The notes: a model not told the origin generated them from the sequence alone. DNA of 64,000 bases from Culicoidibacter larvae (GCF_005771635.1 NZ_VBWP01000002.1:124001-188000), one strand, 5' to 3'; positions 28,245 through 37,354 are shown, counted from the first letter of the stretch. Made by a program: numbers and translations.

Positions 28245-29447
28245 CTAAGCAATTTTTGGTTCTTTTGTATCAATAGTTTGTTCAGTTATTGTACAAACCT
28301 TTACATCTTTTAGTGACGGTAACTCAAACATAACATTGGTCATTACATTCTCAATAATTGAACGTAATCCACGAGCTCCAAGCTTTCTGTCAATCGCCAA
28401 TTTAGCAATTTTCTGCAATGCTTTTTTCTCGAACTTCAATTGTACACCATCCAAGGCAAAAAGTGCCTGATATTGCTTCACCAAAGCATTTTTCGGTTGA
28501 GTCAGAATATGAACTAACATTTTCTCATCCAATGTTTCTAAACGAGTAATAATCGGTAACCGACCTACAAGCTCAGGAATAAGTCCATAGTGAATAATAT
28601 CTTCAGAAAGTACTTCTTCTGATACCTTTTGGCTTCCCTCAGTTTCACTTTGGAAACCAAGCGCACCTTGTAATGCCCGACGTTTAACGACTTTATCAAT
28701 ACCGTCAAAAGCCCCGCCACAAATAAACAATATATTTGAAGTATCTATCTGAATGAATTCTTGATTTGGATGTTTGCGACCGCCTTGTGGTGGCACATTG
28801 GCAACAGTGCCCTCAAGAATCTTCAGCAATGCTTGCTGTACCCCTTCACCGCTGACATCTCTGGTTATTGAAACATTTTCTGATTTACGGGCAATCTTAT
28901 CAATTTCATCAATATAGATAATCCCCTGTTGCGCACGAGCAACATCAAAATCAGCAGCTTGCAATAAGCGTAACAAAATATTCTCAACATCTTCGCCGAC
29001 ATATCCTGCCTCAGTTAAAGCCGTGGCATCAGCAATTGCAAACGGGACATCTAAAACCCGGGCTAATGTTTGTGCCAGTAATGTTTTACCGCTACCTGTA
29101 TCACCTAAGAGCAAAATATTGCTTTTATCAATCTCAATTTCAGTATCAACTTTTGACGCCAAACGTTTGTAATGGTTATAAACCGCAACTGATAATGTTC
29201 TTTTCGCTTGTTCCTGACCAATTACATATTGATCAAGCAACGCTTTGATATCTGCCGGTTTTTTCACTTGATCAAGATCGATGGTATAGCCTTCAAGCTC
29301 GTCATTTAAAACATCATGAAACATTTCATATGAAATTTCCACGCAATAATTACAAATATAAGCATTTGTTCCTGCAATCAGTTGTTCTACTTCATCTTTC
29401 GAACGACCGCAGAACGAGCAATGAATTCCATAAGTATCTACTGCCAT
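28245..29447 (-). CDS. clpX: ClpX, ATPase subunit of ClpXP
   Basis: AAA+ unfoldase that feeds tagged proteins to ClpP. 400 residues: N-terminal zinc domain (CSFCGRS ... CNYC), Walker [10 protein letters not shown], Walker [11 protein letters not shown], sensor [12 protein letters not shown] and the IGF-like loop region. ClpP is not in the window. The ATG at 29447 with AAGGAG 8 bases upstream is used. An extended -10 TGCTATAAT lies at about 29524-29532 on the minus strand. Confidence 0.97.
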   Translation of the reverse strand: MAVDTYGIHCSFCGRSKDEVEQLIAGTNAYICNYCVEISYEMFHDVLNDELEGYTIDLDQVKKPADIKALLDQYVIGQEQAKRTLSVAVYNHYKRLASKVDTEIEIDKSNILLLGDTGSGKTLLAQTLARVLDVPFAIADATALTEAGYVGEDVENILLRLLQAADFDVARAQQGIIYIDEIDKIARKSENVSITRDVSGEGVQQALLKILEGTVANVPPQGGRKHPNQEFIQIDTSNILFICGGAFDGIDKVVKRRALQGALGFQSETEGSQKVSEEVLSEDIIHYGLIPELVGRLPIITRLETLDEKMLVHILTQPKNALVKQYQALFALDGVQLKFEKKALQKIAKLAIDRKLGARGLRSIIENVMTNVMFELPSLKDVKVCTITEQTIDTKEPKIA

Positions 29448-29569
29448 TCTATTCGCTCCTTTATAATACAATTTCCTATATAATAGTTATAAATTTAGCC
29501 ATACTTATTGTATGACTATTGTAATTATAGCACATAAGTAAACAATTGCCTTGCATTTTCGCACTTTTT

Positions 29570-29596
29570 TTAGCACTTTCACACCGAGTGTGCTTG
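29570..29596. promoter_or_regulatory. CIRCE-like inverted repeat upstream of clpX
   Basis: TTAGCACTT, nine bases, then GTGTGCTTG: 14 of 18 arm positions match the HrcA operator TTAGCACTC-N9-GAGTGCTAA with exact spacing. It lies upstream of the clpX -10. Confidence 0.35.
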
Positions 29597-29643
29597 TTTT
29601 ATGTTTTTTTCACAAAATATTGACCGTTTCGGGGAGAAAAAGA

Positions 29644-29675
29644 AAGACCGGCGGATGCAGCATCCGCCGGTCTTT
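29644..29675 (-). terminator. Terminator after tig
   Basis: AAGACCGGCGGATG and its complement around CAG, T-rich on the minus strand, between tig and clpX. Confidence 0.9.
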
Positions 29676-29691
29676 TCACTTATAAATAAGC

Positions 29692-30978
29692 TTATTTTAC
29701 ATTATCGATTAAGAAATCAATAGCTTTTTGAATAACTAAATCTTGTTTCATACCATCAAGATTTGGCAACATTTTTTTCAATTCATCAATTTCAATACCA
29801 TACATTTCAGACATTTTTTGCATTTCTGCATTTACATCTTCATCAGTTACGGCAATTCCTTCTGCCTCTGCAATTGCTTCCAAAGTCAATGAAGTCAGAA
29901 TTTGATTAGCTGCATCCGGACGCATTTGTTCGCGAACTGCTGCTTCATCACTGCCAGTCATTTCAAGGTATTGCGCTAATTGCATTCCTTGCATTGATAA
30001 TTGACGTTCAAAGTCTTGAATCATGTGGTCAACTTGTGCATCAACCATTTCTTCAGGAATATCAACTTTTGTTCCTTCAGTAGCTAAACGCAATACTTCG
30101 TTACGTAAATGTGAATCAGCTTCTGATTGTTTCGCCGTTTCAGCTTGCTCTTTTGCATAAGCTTGTAAATCTTCTAAAGTCTTAACGTTTTCCATATCAA
30201 GTTCTTCAACGAAGTCATCACTTAATTCTGGTAAAACACGGTGTTTTACTTCATGTACAGTAACATTGAAGACAACATCCTGACCTGCTAAATCAGCAGC
30301 TTGATATTGTTCCGGGAACGTTACTTTCACTTCAACAGCATCTCCGGCTTTAGCACCGATTAATTGCTCTTCAAAACCTGGAATAAATGAACCTGAACCG
30401 ATTGTTAATGGATAGTTTTCACCTTTTCCGCCTTCGAAAGCAACGCCATCTTTAAATCCTTCAAAGTCGATAACCGCGGTATCGCCATCTTCAACTTTAC
30501 CTTTAGCGTCTTTAACAACCATTTCCGCAAATCGTTCTTTTAATTTATCGATTTCTGCTTCAATGTCTTCTTTGCTTGCTACGATATCAAGTTTTTCAAC
30601 TTTTAATCCTTTATAATTACCTAAAGCTACTTCTGGTTTAACAGCAACTTCAGCAGTAATGATGATTTCATTTTCTGGTTCGAATTTTTCAATATTGATT
30701 TGTGGATATGCTACCGGCAATACGTCATGCTCTTCTAAAGCATCACGGTATGCATCTGGTAATACCTTATCAATTGCATCATTATATAAACTTTCTTTAC
30801 CGTATTTTTTTTCAAAAATCGGACGTGGAACATGTCCTTTACGGAACCCTTCCATTTGTACATCTTTAACAACATCGTTAAATGCTGCATCCATTGCTTT
30901 TTCAAATTGTTCTTTAGAAATTGTCATCGTTAACTTAACGCGATTTCCTTCCAATTTTTCAAACTTAGTATTTGACAT
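29692..30978 (-). CDS. tig: Trigger factor
   Basis: Ribosome-bound chaperone and prolyl isomerase, 428 residues. The N-terminal ribosome-docking signature GFRKGHVPRPIFEK is present, followed by the FKBP domain (about 150-245, GDTAVIDFEGFKDGVAFEGGKGE) and the helical C-terminal arms. GGAGG is 9 bases before the ATG. The 5' leader contains a stem-loop at 31005-31035. Confidence 0.97.
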   Translation of the reverse strand: MSNTKFEKLEGNRVKLTMTISKEQFEKAMDAAFNDVVKDVQMEGFRKGHVPRPIFEKKYGKESLYNDAIDKVLPDAYRDALEEHDVLPVAYPQINIEKFEPENEIIITAEVAVKPEVALGNYKGLKVEKLDIVASKEDIEAEIDKLKERFAEMVVKDAKGKVEDGDTAVIDFEGFKDGVAFEGGKGENYPLTIGSGSFIPGFEEQLIGAKAGDAVEVKVTFPEQYQAADLAGQDVVFNVTVHEVKHRVLPELSDDFVEELDMENVKTLEDLQAYAKEQAETAKQSEADSHLRNEVLRLATEGTKVDIPEEMVDAQVDHMIQDFERQLSMQGMQLAQYLEMTGSDEAAVREQMRPDAANQILTSLTLEAIAEAEGIAVTDEDVNAEMQKMSEMYGIEIDELKKMLPNLDGMKQDLVIQKAIDFLIDNVK

Positions 30979-31004
30979 TACATGTTTCCTCCATTCAAAT
31001 TACA

Positions 31005-31035
31005 CTGTCATCAGATTCTGAAAAGTATCTGACAG
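31005..31035 (-). promoter_or_regulatory. Stem-loop in the tig 5' leader
   Basis: CTGTCAGAT and ATCTGA(T)GACAG can pair with one bulge in the untranslated leader. Its role is unknown; it could stabilise the message. Confidence 0.4.
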
Positions 31036-31049
31036 TTGACATCTGTTTA

Positions 31050-31078
31050 ATTATATACTCTATAAAGCTTTTTTTCAA
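31050..31078 (-). promoter_or_regulatory. Promoter of tig
   Basis: TTGAAA (31073-31078), 17 bases, TATAAT (31050-31055) on the minus strand. The -35 overlaps the stop codon of the upstream gene. Confidence 0.75.
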
Positions 31079-32034
31079 TTGTTAAAGCAGAACTTTTTAA
31101 ATTCCGGATAGATTTTATCATAATCAGTGATTGTTGTCTTGTTTTTAGCTGCTAACTTTAATGCTCTGCTGTCGTTATTCATTTCATATACTAATTGATG
31201 TAACAACAACAATAATGTTTCTGAGGTCAGCATCTTATCAATAAAAGGATAAAGCTCCAAAATATAAAGTGTAAGCAATGTCTGCGCAGTCAAGGCATAT
31301 GATGGCTCACTATCCAAGTAATCACCAATCAGTTCAAACAAAGGAATATTCCGCAGCACCGGTAACTGACAAGGAAATACTTCAGCTTCGCCGTGCTCGG
31401 TTTTTACAAGTATTAATTCCTCTATTTCTGCTTCAGCAAGCAGTTGCAGCAGTATTGCCTTCTCTTTACTGGTCCAAACATCACCAGCCAGAATATCACG
31501 AATTTGCGCCAAAGACTGTTTGAGTGACATTGGATCAAAGCGAAAATCATAATCAATAGCGCCATAAGAAAAATTAGCCGTTATCATCTCTTTTAAAATG
31601 TCGGCATCAAATAACGCGCCATATTCAGCATCATCAGCGAACTCACAAATAGTATCCAGCTGCTGATCAAAATAATCACACAACAACCAAAAACTGCTGC
31701 CCTTGCTACGCAATGCCTTGGTATGTTTACGCAACTTTTCAAACTCATCATTCTGATATAAAATCTGCAAATAACGTTCAATATACATAATATCAATTGG
31801 TTTATCAAAACTAATATATGATTCATATGCGCCAATAAAAACATCATTAGCAAAATCCTCATAAGTTTGATCAATCAATTCCTCTAAAAAAAGCAATGCT
31901 AAATCATCCGCCGGCAAACTCGCTTTATAAGCTGTAAACGCCCGCAGATACTCACCCTCATCAAGATAATCAAACGCTTCCCGCAAATCATTACGGTGTT
32001 TATATAATTGACCAATCGGAATAATTTTTGCCAA
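31075..32034 (-). CDS. TPR-like helical protein, unknown function
   Basis: 319 residues, soluble and acidic, nearly all helical. Repeated helix pairs such as REAFDYLDEGEYLRAFTAYKASLP and MYIERYLQILYQNDEFEKLRKHTKAL look like TPR units. It may belong to the DUF3196-type TPR proteins of Bacillota, but I cannot confirm this. It lies directly upstream of tig on the same strand. Confidence 0.75.
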   Translation of the reverse strand: MAKIIPIGQLYKHRNDLREAFDYLDEGEYLRAFTAYKASLPADDLALLFLEELIDQTYEDFANDVFIGAYESYISFDKPIDIMYIERYLQILYQNDEFEKLRKHTKALRSKGSSFWLLCDYFDQQLDTICEFADDAEYGALFDADILKEMITANFSYGAIDYDFRFDPMSLKQSLAQIRDILAGDVWTSKEKAILLQLLAEAEIEELILVKTEHGEAEVFPCQLPVLRNIPLFELIGDYLDSEPSYALTAQTLLTLYILELYPFIDKMLTSETLLLLLHQLVYEMNNDSRALKLAAKNKTTITDYDKIYPEFKKFCFNN

Positions 32035-32100
32035 TATTTTCCCTGCTCTCTAAATCATAGTTTCAATATCTTATTATAGCATAATTTTTGGTGAAAAAAA

Positions 32101-32134
32101 GGCAATAGCCCAGAGTCCAGCTCTGAGCTATTGC
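32101..32134 (-). terminator. Terminator after the mupG-like gene
   Basis: GGCAATAGC(C)CAGAG and its complement form a 14-bp stem, followed on the minus strand by T7. Confidence 0.85.
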
Positions 32135-32146
32135 TCCCTTGAAAAA

Positions 32147-33238
32147 TTAATCCTCAGACAACATAAACGTTCCAAACGGTGGAATGAAATCCAGCAGATA
32201 CATACTTTCATCAGTGAGGCGGCCGACAACATTAGTGCCCCCATCATTTTCCATATCAGCTAAAGCAATAAATAATTCGCCTTTGTATTGCTGATTTTGG
32301 TCATTATCAATCAAAACATCACCACGACGAATTGCTGCCACCGCATTATTTGGGGCAATATTTTCATCTTTGTACTTAATCCGACTCATGCTTGATCGCA
32401 GCACATACTCTGACATATCTCCACGATATGTCTGAATGTTTTGCAAAACAATCTCTTTTTCAAGCTCACTTGCGCCACTGTGCACCTTTACCGCAAGCGT
32501 TGGCAAGGTCGAAAACCATGCCTCGCTCATCGCTTGCAGCTCTTCATCACTGGCATATGCATTGCCGATAATAATATCATCCACTGCATTGGTTATACGG
32601 TAGTAATTAACCTGCGCCGCCAACGACAGATTGCGGTGTGCTTCTAACGTTGGCAAGCCGCTTTGCAATCCCCATGGACCGAGCTCGCCAACTTGCGAAG
32701 TTACAAAAGCCGCTGTATGTAAATTATACGCCTTAAACTTCTCACAACCATAATCAAATACTTCCTGTGATAAACCGGTATACCGACGCGGATAGAAGTT
32801 ATGTGAGCCCAGCAAATTTTCAGTATTAGGATCATAACCCATCACTGAATCAATGTAATTTTGCACCCCGCTCATATTCACTTCAATCTTCAAGCCATAT
32901 TGATTATAAGTCATAACCTTCTCCGGTAAACCGCCAAAGCCCATATCCAGGCGCACACCATAAGCGCCAAGCTCATGGAAGAATGATAAATCATCATACG
33001 AAACACCCAGTTGTTCAAAAAGTTTAGGATTGATATCAACCATAACTTCCATACCAATTGAACTTGCATATTGCACCGTCTTCTTGAAGTTAGCTAAAAC
33101 TGAATCCGCATCACCGCTTATTTGCAACAAACTCGTGAATACCCGAACAAAGCCATAACTCTTAGCCTTATCTAAATATTCCTTATCTGCCGCAAAATTT
33201 GATTTTTCCGGATATATTGAAACGCCAATTTTCTTCAT
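32147..33238 (-). CDS. MupG/DUF871-family TIM-barrel protein
   Basis: 363 residues. The start KKIGVSIYPEKSNFAADKEYL and GFVRVFTSLL, VMVDINP, LGAYGVRLDMGFGG, and GSHNFYPRRYTGLS are typical of DUF871. Its characterised member MupG is a 6-phospho-N-acetylmuramidase acting on MurNAc-6-phosphate disaccharides from cell wall recycling. A small C-terminal cyclophilin-like domain (about 250-363) ends the protein. No PTS or murQ gene is nearby, so the exact substrate is inferred. Two TTG codons precede the ATG at 33238, but GGAG spacing favours the ATG. A cre-like site overlaps the promoter. Confidence 0.82.
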   Translation of the reverse strand: MKKIGVSIYPEKSNFAADKEYLDKAKSYGFVRVFTSLLQISGDADSVLANFKKTVQYASSIGMEVMVDINPKLFEQLGVSYDDLSFFHELGAYGVRLDMGFGGLPEKVMTYNQYGLKIEVNMSGVQNYIDSVMGYDPNTENLLGSHNFYPRRYTGLSQEVFDYGCEKFKAYNLHTAAFVTSQVGELGPWGLQSGLPTLEAHRNLSLAAQVNYYRITNAVDDIIIGNAYASDEELQAMSEAWFSTLPTLAVKVHSGASELEKEIVLQNIQTYRGDMSEYVLRSSMSRIKYKDENIAPNNAVAAIRRGDVLIDNDQNQQYKGELFIALADMENDGGTNVVGRLTDESMYLLDFIPPFGTFMLSED

Positions 33239-33311
33239 CAACAACCACTCCTTTATATTATTATATCACAGCTCTCTGAAAGCGCGTGCAGATTATCTTT
33301 CGGAAAAAATA

Positions 33312-33341
33312 AAAAGCGCGCCGGGGTAAACCCGGCGCTTT
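33312..33341 (-). terminator. Terminator after kup
   Basis: AAAGCGC(G)CCGGG/CCCGGCGCTTT hairpin with a 4-base loop and T-rich minus-strand tail. Confidence 0.82.
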
Positions 33342-33354
33342 CAACTTTTGTCTA

Positions 33355-35328
33355 TTAGTCAATACGCTGCAAATCAACTTTTTGGTGCTTGCCAAGTAGT
33401 ATTGGATACTGTTCAACGGTAACATTACTGGTATCAAGACCAAACCATTTGGCTGGCGTCACAGTAATTTGTTTTAACTTAAATTTTAAACGCAGAATCA
33501 TACTGTCAAATGACGTCAGGTTTCCTTCATTAGAAAGCACATCTTCTAATAATACAAAGCGGAAATCACCAACTTTGGTATCCGGGTTCATCGAATAAAT
33601 TCGACCTTCGCTCGGAATTTCACCTTTTTCAATCATTTCAGTGACAACGGTTCGCATTAACATCGCGACTTTCCGTTCCACACGGAAACCAAGCACGAAC
33701 TGAACCTTAATAACCTTATTAGGAACAATGTGATCAACTCGATATTCAGTAGTAAACGGCGAGTCATCATCAATAATATTGACAAACCAATAGACATCAG
33801 CTCGTTTTGGCTGGCGTTCCAAAATTGAGTGAATAACTTCTTTTTCAACCATATTTCTTTTCTCGCACTTAGTCATGTATACTAAGTTAGTGCAATAACG
33901 TTCAACGTCATTATCAACCTGCAGTGCCAAGAACTGGTCAGTAAATTTCTTCAAACTGACGCGCCGAGCAATTCTATCGGTAACACGATTGCCGTACATC
34001 CAAATATACATAAGTCCCATGATAACCAAAGCGAAGATAACGGTGATATAACCACCCTCCATAAACTTAAACAGGTTGGCAGTCAGGAAGCTTCCTTCAA
34101 TAACTAAATAGAGACAGAGGAAGCCAATCGCAAATACTTTTGGCACATGCTTCATTAACAGATAATTGAAATATAAGAATGTAGTCATTAACATTGCAAC
34201 CGTAATTGAAAGTCCATAAGCTGCCTCCATTGCCGACGCTTCACGGAAATGGAAAAGTACAATCATACAGCCGATATATAATAATAGATTGGCTGCAGCA
34301 ATGTATACTTGCCCTTTCACATTAGAAGGATATGATATCTTCAAACGCGGGAAAATCCGCAACTTAATCGCTTCTGAAACTAAAGTAAATGAACCAGAAA
34401 TCAATGACTGGCTGGCAATTACTGCCGCAAAGGTTGCCAGTCCGATACCAAAGAGCAACATCCACTCCGGCATCGCCATAAAGAATGGATTGCCGCTAAT
34501 CATCTGACCTTCAAATCCTAATAAAACCGCACCTTGTCCTAAATAGTTTAAAATCAAAGCAGTTTTAACAAAAATCCAAGTATAATAAATATTTTTACGG
34601 CCACAATGTCCCAAGTCAGAATATAAAGCTTCGGCCCCGGTCGTACATAAGAATACTGCCCCGAGAATTAAAGCCGCTTTACCATCTAACATACCGGTAA
34701 ATAATAACTTCAAACCAAAATAAGGGTTGAACGCCTGCAAAATACCCCAGTCTTGCGGAATATTAATTAAACCTAAAATCGCAAGCATTGAGAACCAACC
34801 AAGCATAATCGGTCCAAAAACGCGACCAACTTTGTCAGTGCCACTCCGTTGAATCAAGAACAAAATTGAAATAATAACGGCTACAATAATAACAACCGTA
34901 CCCTGTTCAAGCGGAAACACCATTTTCAAACCTTCAATAGCTGAAGTAACAGTAACTGCCGGGGTAATAATACCATCAGAAAGCAGGGCTGCACTCCCGA
35001 TAATTGCCGGAATAATCAACCATTTTGCTTTATTCTTAAGAAGACTATATAAAGAAAGAATACCGCCCTCGCCGTTATTATCAGCGCGCAGTATCTGCCA
35101 AACATATTTAATTGTCGTTTGCAGTGTCAAGGTCCAAATAACCAGTGAAACCCCGCCCAAAACATAATCGCTGCTAACAATGCCACCATTCGAGGTAACA
35201 ATTGCTGACATAACATACAATGGTGAAGTCCCAATATCACCATAAACAATACCTAATGTTAAAACAAGTGATGCTAAAGTAACTTTGGCAAATGCATCTT
35301 TAGGCCCTGAAATCAATTTCTTTTTCAT
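33355..35328 (-). CDS. kup: KUP-family potassium transporter
   Basis: K+ uptake permease, 657 residues. The family signature LGIVYGDIGTSPLYV lies in the first helix, followed by NNGEGGILSLYSL and about twelve membrane helices to residue 460, then a cytosolic domain of about 190 residues. KUP proteins often bind c-di-AMP or are controlled through it; no c-di-AMP riboswitch is visible upstream. A simple promoter precedes it. Confidence 0.95.
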   Translation of the reverse strand: MKKKLISGPKDAFAKVTLASLVLTLGIVYGDIGTSPLYVMSAIVTSNGGIVSSDYVLGGVSLVIWTLTLQTTIKYVWQILRADNNGEGGILSLYSLLKNKAKWLIIPAIIGSAALLSDGIITPAVTVTSAIEGLKMVFPLEQGTVVIIVAVIISILFLIQRSGTDKVGRVFGPIMLGWFSMLAILGLINIPQDWGILQAFNPYFGLKLLFTGMLDGKAALILGAVFLCTTGAEALYSDLGHCGRKNIYYTWIFVKTALILNYLGQGAVLLGFEGQMISGNPFFMAMPEWMLLFGIGLATFAAVIASQSLISGSFTLVSEAIKLRIFPRLKISYPSNVKGQVYIAAANLLLYIGCMIVLFHFREASAMEAAYGLSITVAMLMTTFLYFNYLLMKHVPKVFAIGFLCLYLVIEGSFLTANLFKFMEGGYITVIFALVIMGLMYIWMYGNRVTDRIARRVSLKKFTDQFLALQVDNDVERYCTNLVYMTKCEKRNMVEKEVIHSILERQPKRADVYWFVNIIDDDSPFTTEYRVDHIVPNKVIKVQFVLGFRVERKVAMLMRTVVTEMIEKGEIPSEGRIYSMNPDTKVGDFRFVLLEDVLSNEGNLTSFDSMILRLKFKLKQITVTPAKWFGLDTSNVTVEQYPILLGKHQKVDLQRID

Positions 35329-35353
35329 TACATAAACCCCTTTACTGCATACA

Positions 35354-35381
35354 ATTGTAGCACTTTAAAATTAGAAGTCAA
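35354..35381 (-). promoter_or_regulatory. Promoter of kup
   Basis: TTGACT (35376-35381), 16 bases, TACAAT (35354-35359) on the minus strand, with AAAGGGG ahead of the ATG. Confidence 0.72.
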
Positions 35382-35468
35382 ACAACTTTATAAAATATTT
35401 ATTTTTTTAGCTTCTGAAGCCCTGAAATAAGACTTGAAACACCTCTTTTTTAGCCATAATATTATAAT

Positions 35469-35557
35469 AAAAAAGGCCGCAGATATGAATCTGCGGCCTT
35501 TTTTCAGAAATATTCCCCCAAAACATTCCTGCAAGCTCATGGAAAGCGAACTCTAGC
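35469..35557 (-). ncRNA. Candidate small RNA
   Basis: Between the peptide gene and kup. An extended -10 TGTTATAAT (35561-35569, minus strand) is followed by about 85 bases without a ribosome binding site, then a strong intrinsic terminator (AAAAAAGGCCGCAGAT arm, 35469-35505, T6). The RNA would contain a TTCC...GGAA hairpin and an unpaired GGGGG tract. The -35 is weak. A 62-codon frame across it has no ribosome binding site. Confidence 0.4.
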
Positions 35558-35669
35558 AAAATTATAACATACTGCACTTTTTCATTAAATACCATTATTA
35601 TCTACCATATTAGACGCGGTTCTGGCCCGTTTCTGCCTTGATATTGGCTAATATATAGACGGATACAAC

Positions 35670-35690
35670 ACTATAATGTATTTATATAGT
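35670..35690. promoter_or_regulatory. Inverted repeat at the peptide gene promoter
   Basis: ACTATA, nine bases, TATAGT. The left arm overlaps TATAAT (35672-35677), the best -10 candidate for the short peptide gene. It is a plausible operator for the facing Rgg-like regulator. Confidence 0.4.
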
Positions 35691-35718
35691 ACAATAAAAG
35701 AAAAAGGGGGTGAGCAAA

Positions 35719-35769
35719 ATGTTAAACTTTTTAAAATGGATCTCTACTTTTGCATGGTACAGTGTTTAA
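35719..35769 (+). CDS. 16-residue hydrophobic peptide, candidate signal peptide
   Basis: Encodes MLNFLKWISTFAWYSV. A very strong ribosome binding site (AAGGGGGTGAG) lies 5-8 bases before the ATG, a TATAAT lies upstream, and a terminator follows 4 bases past the stop, so the unit looks like a complete tiny gene. The product is hydrophobic with two Trp and one Lys. It faces a gene for an Rgg/PlcR-like peptide-binding regulator, a layout known for SHP/Rgg and PapR/PlcR quorum-sensing pairs. Its signalling role is inference; a leaderless toxin or bacteriocin is the alternative. Confidence 0.55.
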   Translation: MLNFLKWISTFAWYSV

Positions 35770-35772
35770 TTA

Positions 35773-35808
35773 AAATAAAAAGGACTATTTTGATAGTCCT
35801 TTTTATTT
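35773..35808. terminator. Bidirectional terminator between peptide gene and regulator
   Basis: AAAATAAAAAGGACTA pairs with TAGTCCTTTTTATTTT around a 4-base loop; overlaps the stop of the regulator at 35803. Confidence 0.88.
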
Positions 35809-36690
35809 TAACTCAATATTGTATTTCTTAGTATATGATATTAGCGCTTGATATAAAAACATGTTTTTCATCACTAAACTATAATCAAGTGCCCGCTTCA
35901 TTTCTCCAAGTCCTCTTTCTTTATTAACTGCTAACATATAATCAGATATACCTAGCATAAAAATAAAGATTGGCATAAATCTAGCCTTGTCATACTTAGT
36001 AGCAACTTGTTCTCCGATAGCTGCATATTCAGTAAGCTCTAACCAATTCTCTTGCAGAAATGCAGTCATAGTGAGTCCATTTAACAAAAGAATATAACAA
36101 TGACCATTTTGAACTGAGTCATCTTGCTTTCTCACCCATTCAAAAGCTTCTTTAGCAAGTGCAATGTGTTCCTCGCTTTGCTCAATTTTCAGCAAATTGT
36201 TAATTAACATACATTCTTCATCTGTAAAAAATGTGGCACCATCTTTATACGTTTTATATAATGATTCTTTTGCTAGTTTGTACCCTGCTTCAAAATCCTT
36301 ATATGTATCTAATAATAATGCAAGCTTTAAAACATCAATAAATTGCTGTTCCATTGGCGGCAATTTTTCATACATCTCATCACTTAATAGTGATAGTTCC
36401 TGCTCCATTCCACCAACATCATATTTTGCAACACTTTTTTTTAGTCGTGTTCTTATCTGAACATAAAAAGGGTCTCGTTCTAATTCAGTCCGTTTAATTA
36501 AATCATCGACTGTTAATCCCATTCGGGCGGCAAGCGCCCGCAGAATTTCAAAAGAAGGCGACAGCGTATTGCTCTCGATTTTAACTAGTGTATTCACATG
36601 GCAAATATCCCGGCAGAGTTCTTGCTGTGAGTATCCCTTGCTGATGCGTATCTGCTTGATTGTTTGCCCCATCTTAAAATTAATATCCAT
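35803..36690 (-). CDS. Rgg/PlcR-like transcriptional regulator (HTH-XRE plus TPR)
   Basis: 295 residues. An N-terminal XRE helix-turn-helix (about 7-65, IKQIRISKGYSQQELCRDICHVNTLVKIE) is followed by about 225 residues of TPR-like helix pairs. This length and layout match the RRNPP/Rgg group, whose C-terminal TPR pocket binds secreted peptides re-imported by an oligopeptide permease. GAGG 8 bases before the ATG at 36690 supports the start. It is convergent with the 16-residue peptide gene. A general XRE regulator without a peptide ligand cannot be excluded. Confidence 0.75.
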   Translation of the reverse strand: MDINFKMGQTIKQIRISKGYSQQELCRDICHVNTLVKIESNTLSPSFEILRALAARMGLTVDDLIKRTELERDPFYVQIRTRLKKSVAKYDVGGMEQELSLLSDEMYEKLPPMEQQFIDVLKLALLLDTYKDFEAGYKLAKESLYKTYKDGATFFTDEECMLINNLLKIEQSEEHIALAKEAFEWVRKQDDSVQNGHCYILLLNGLTMTAFLQENWLELTEYAAIGEQVATKYDKARFMPIFIFMLGISDYMLAVNKERGLGEMKRALDYSLVMKNMFLYQALISYTKKYNIELK

Positions 36691-36790
36691 ATGTTATTCC
36701 TCGCAATTTCTTCTTCTGATTCTATCTTTTTTTCTATAATACCACTCACTTTGTATTTGCGCAATTTATTAAACTCGCGCTCTATCCCCA

Positions 36791-37354
36791 TTATTTTTCA
36801 AACTGTTTTAGTTTATCAAGCAACTTCTGATAGACTGTTTTCATATGCTCCTCAGTGCATACATCTAATACTTCATTTATTGGAAACCATGCGACACCGC
36901 TGTTTTCGTCTTCTTTGACGAAGACAGCATCATTTTCATCAGCTTCGAGCAAATAAGCCAGCGATAAGTGCACATGGGCAGAAACATACTTGCCATTCTT
37001 GAAATGTCCCGGTACTTCTAAAATATCCAATGAAGCGATATCAGTAGTCACAAATGAGAAATCGCTAATGCCGGTCTCTTCCTGCGCTTCTTTTAAGGCA
37101 ACCGCTACAAAATCATCATCACCATCCATATGTCCGCCGGTCCAGCCCCAAGACTTGTAGATATTATGATGAATCAGCAGGATTTTATCATGGGTTTTAT
37201 TGGTAATAAAACCCGAACTTGAAAAGTGACCAAAAATATTAGTGCGAAAAAGCAAGTCATCAAATGTATCCAGATAATGCAGCATATTCTCTTGATCCAT
37301 TGCTTCTTGAGCATTCACCGGTTGATAAGCGGAAACATATTTTTTTAAATGCAA
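36791..37354 (-). CDS. NUDIX hydrolase
   Basis: 187 residues. The Nudix box GGHMDGDDDFVAVALKEAQEETGI (about 73-96) keeps the REUxEE core as KEAQEE but has Asp at the first Glu position. Metal-dependent pyrophosphohydrolase of the NDP-x class; the substrate is not predictable. It lies 100 bases upstream of the Rgg-like gene on the same strand. Confidence 0.85.
   Translation of the reverse strand: MHLKKYVSAYQPVNAQEAMDQENMLHYLDTFDDLLFRTNIFGHFSSSGFITNKTHDKILLIHHNIYKSWGWTGGHMDGDDDFVAVALKEAQEETGISDFSFVTTDIASLDILEVPGHFKNGKYVSAHVHLSLAYLLEADENDAVFVKEDENSGVAWFPINEVLDVCTEEHMKTVYQKLLDKLKQFEK

Noticed and set aside
29600-29640. CtsR box (GGTCAA repeat) upstream of clpX
   Set aside because: Only the first heptad matches GGTCAAA; the second half is too degenerate.
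35407-35457. 16-codon minus-strand frame MAKKEVFQVLFQGFRS as a second peptide gene
   Set aside because: AT-rich sequence before the ATG has no ribosome binding site and no separate promoter.
35329-35470. c-di-AMP riboswitch before kup
   Set aside because: The region is short and AT-rich with an ordinary promoter close to the start codon; no riboswitch-like core was seen.
35407-35595. 62-codon open frame on the minus strand upstream of kup
   Set aside because: No ribosome binding site, and it runs straight through a strong terminator hairpin; a small RNA reading fits better.
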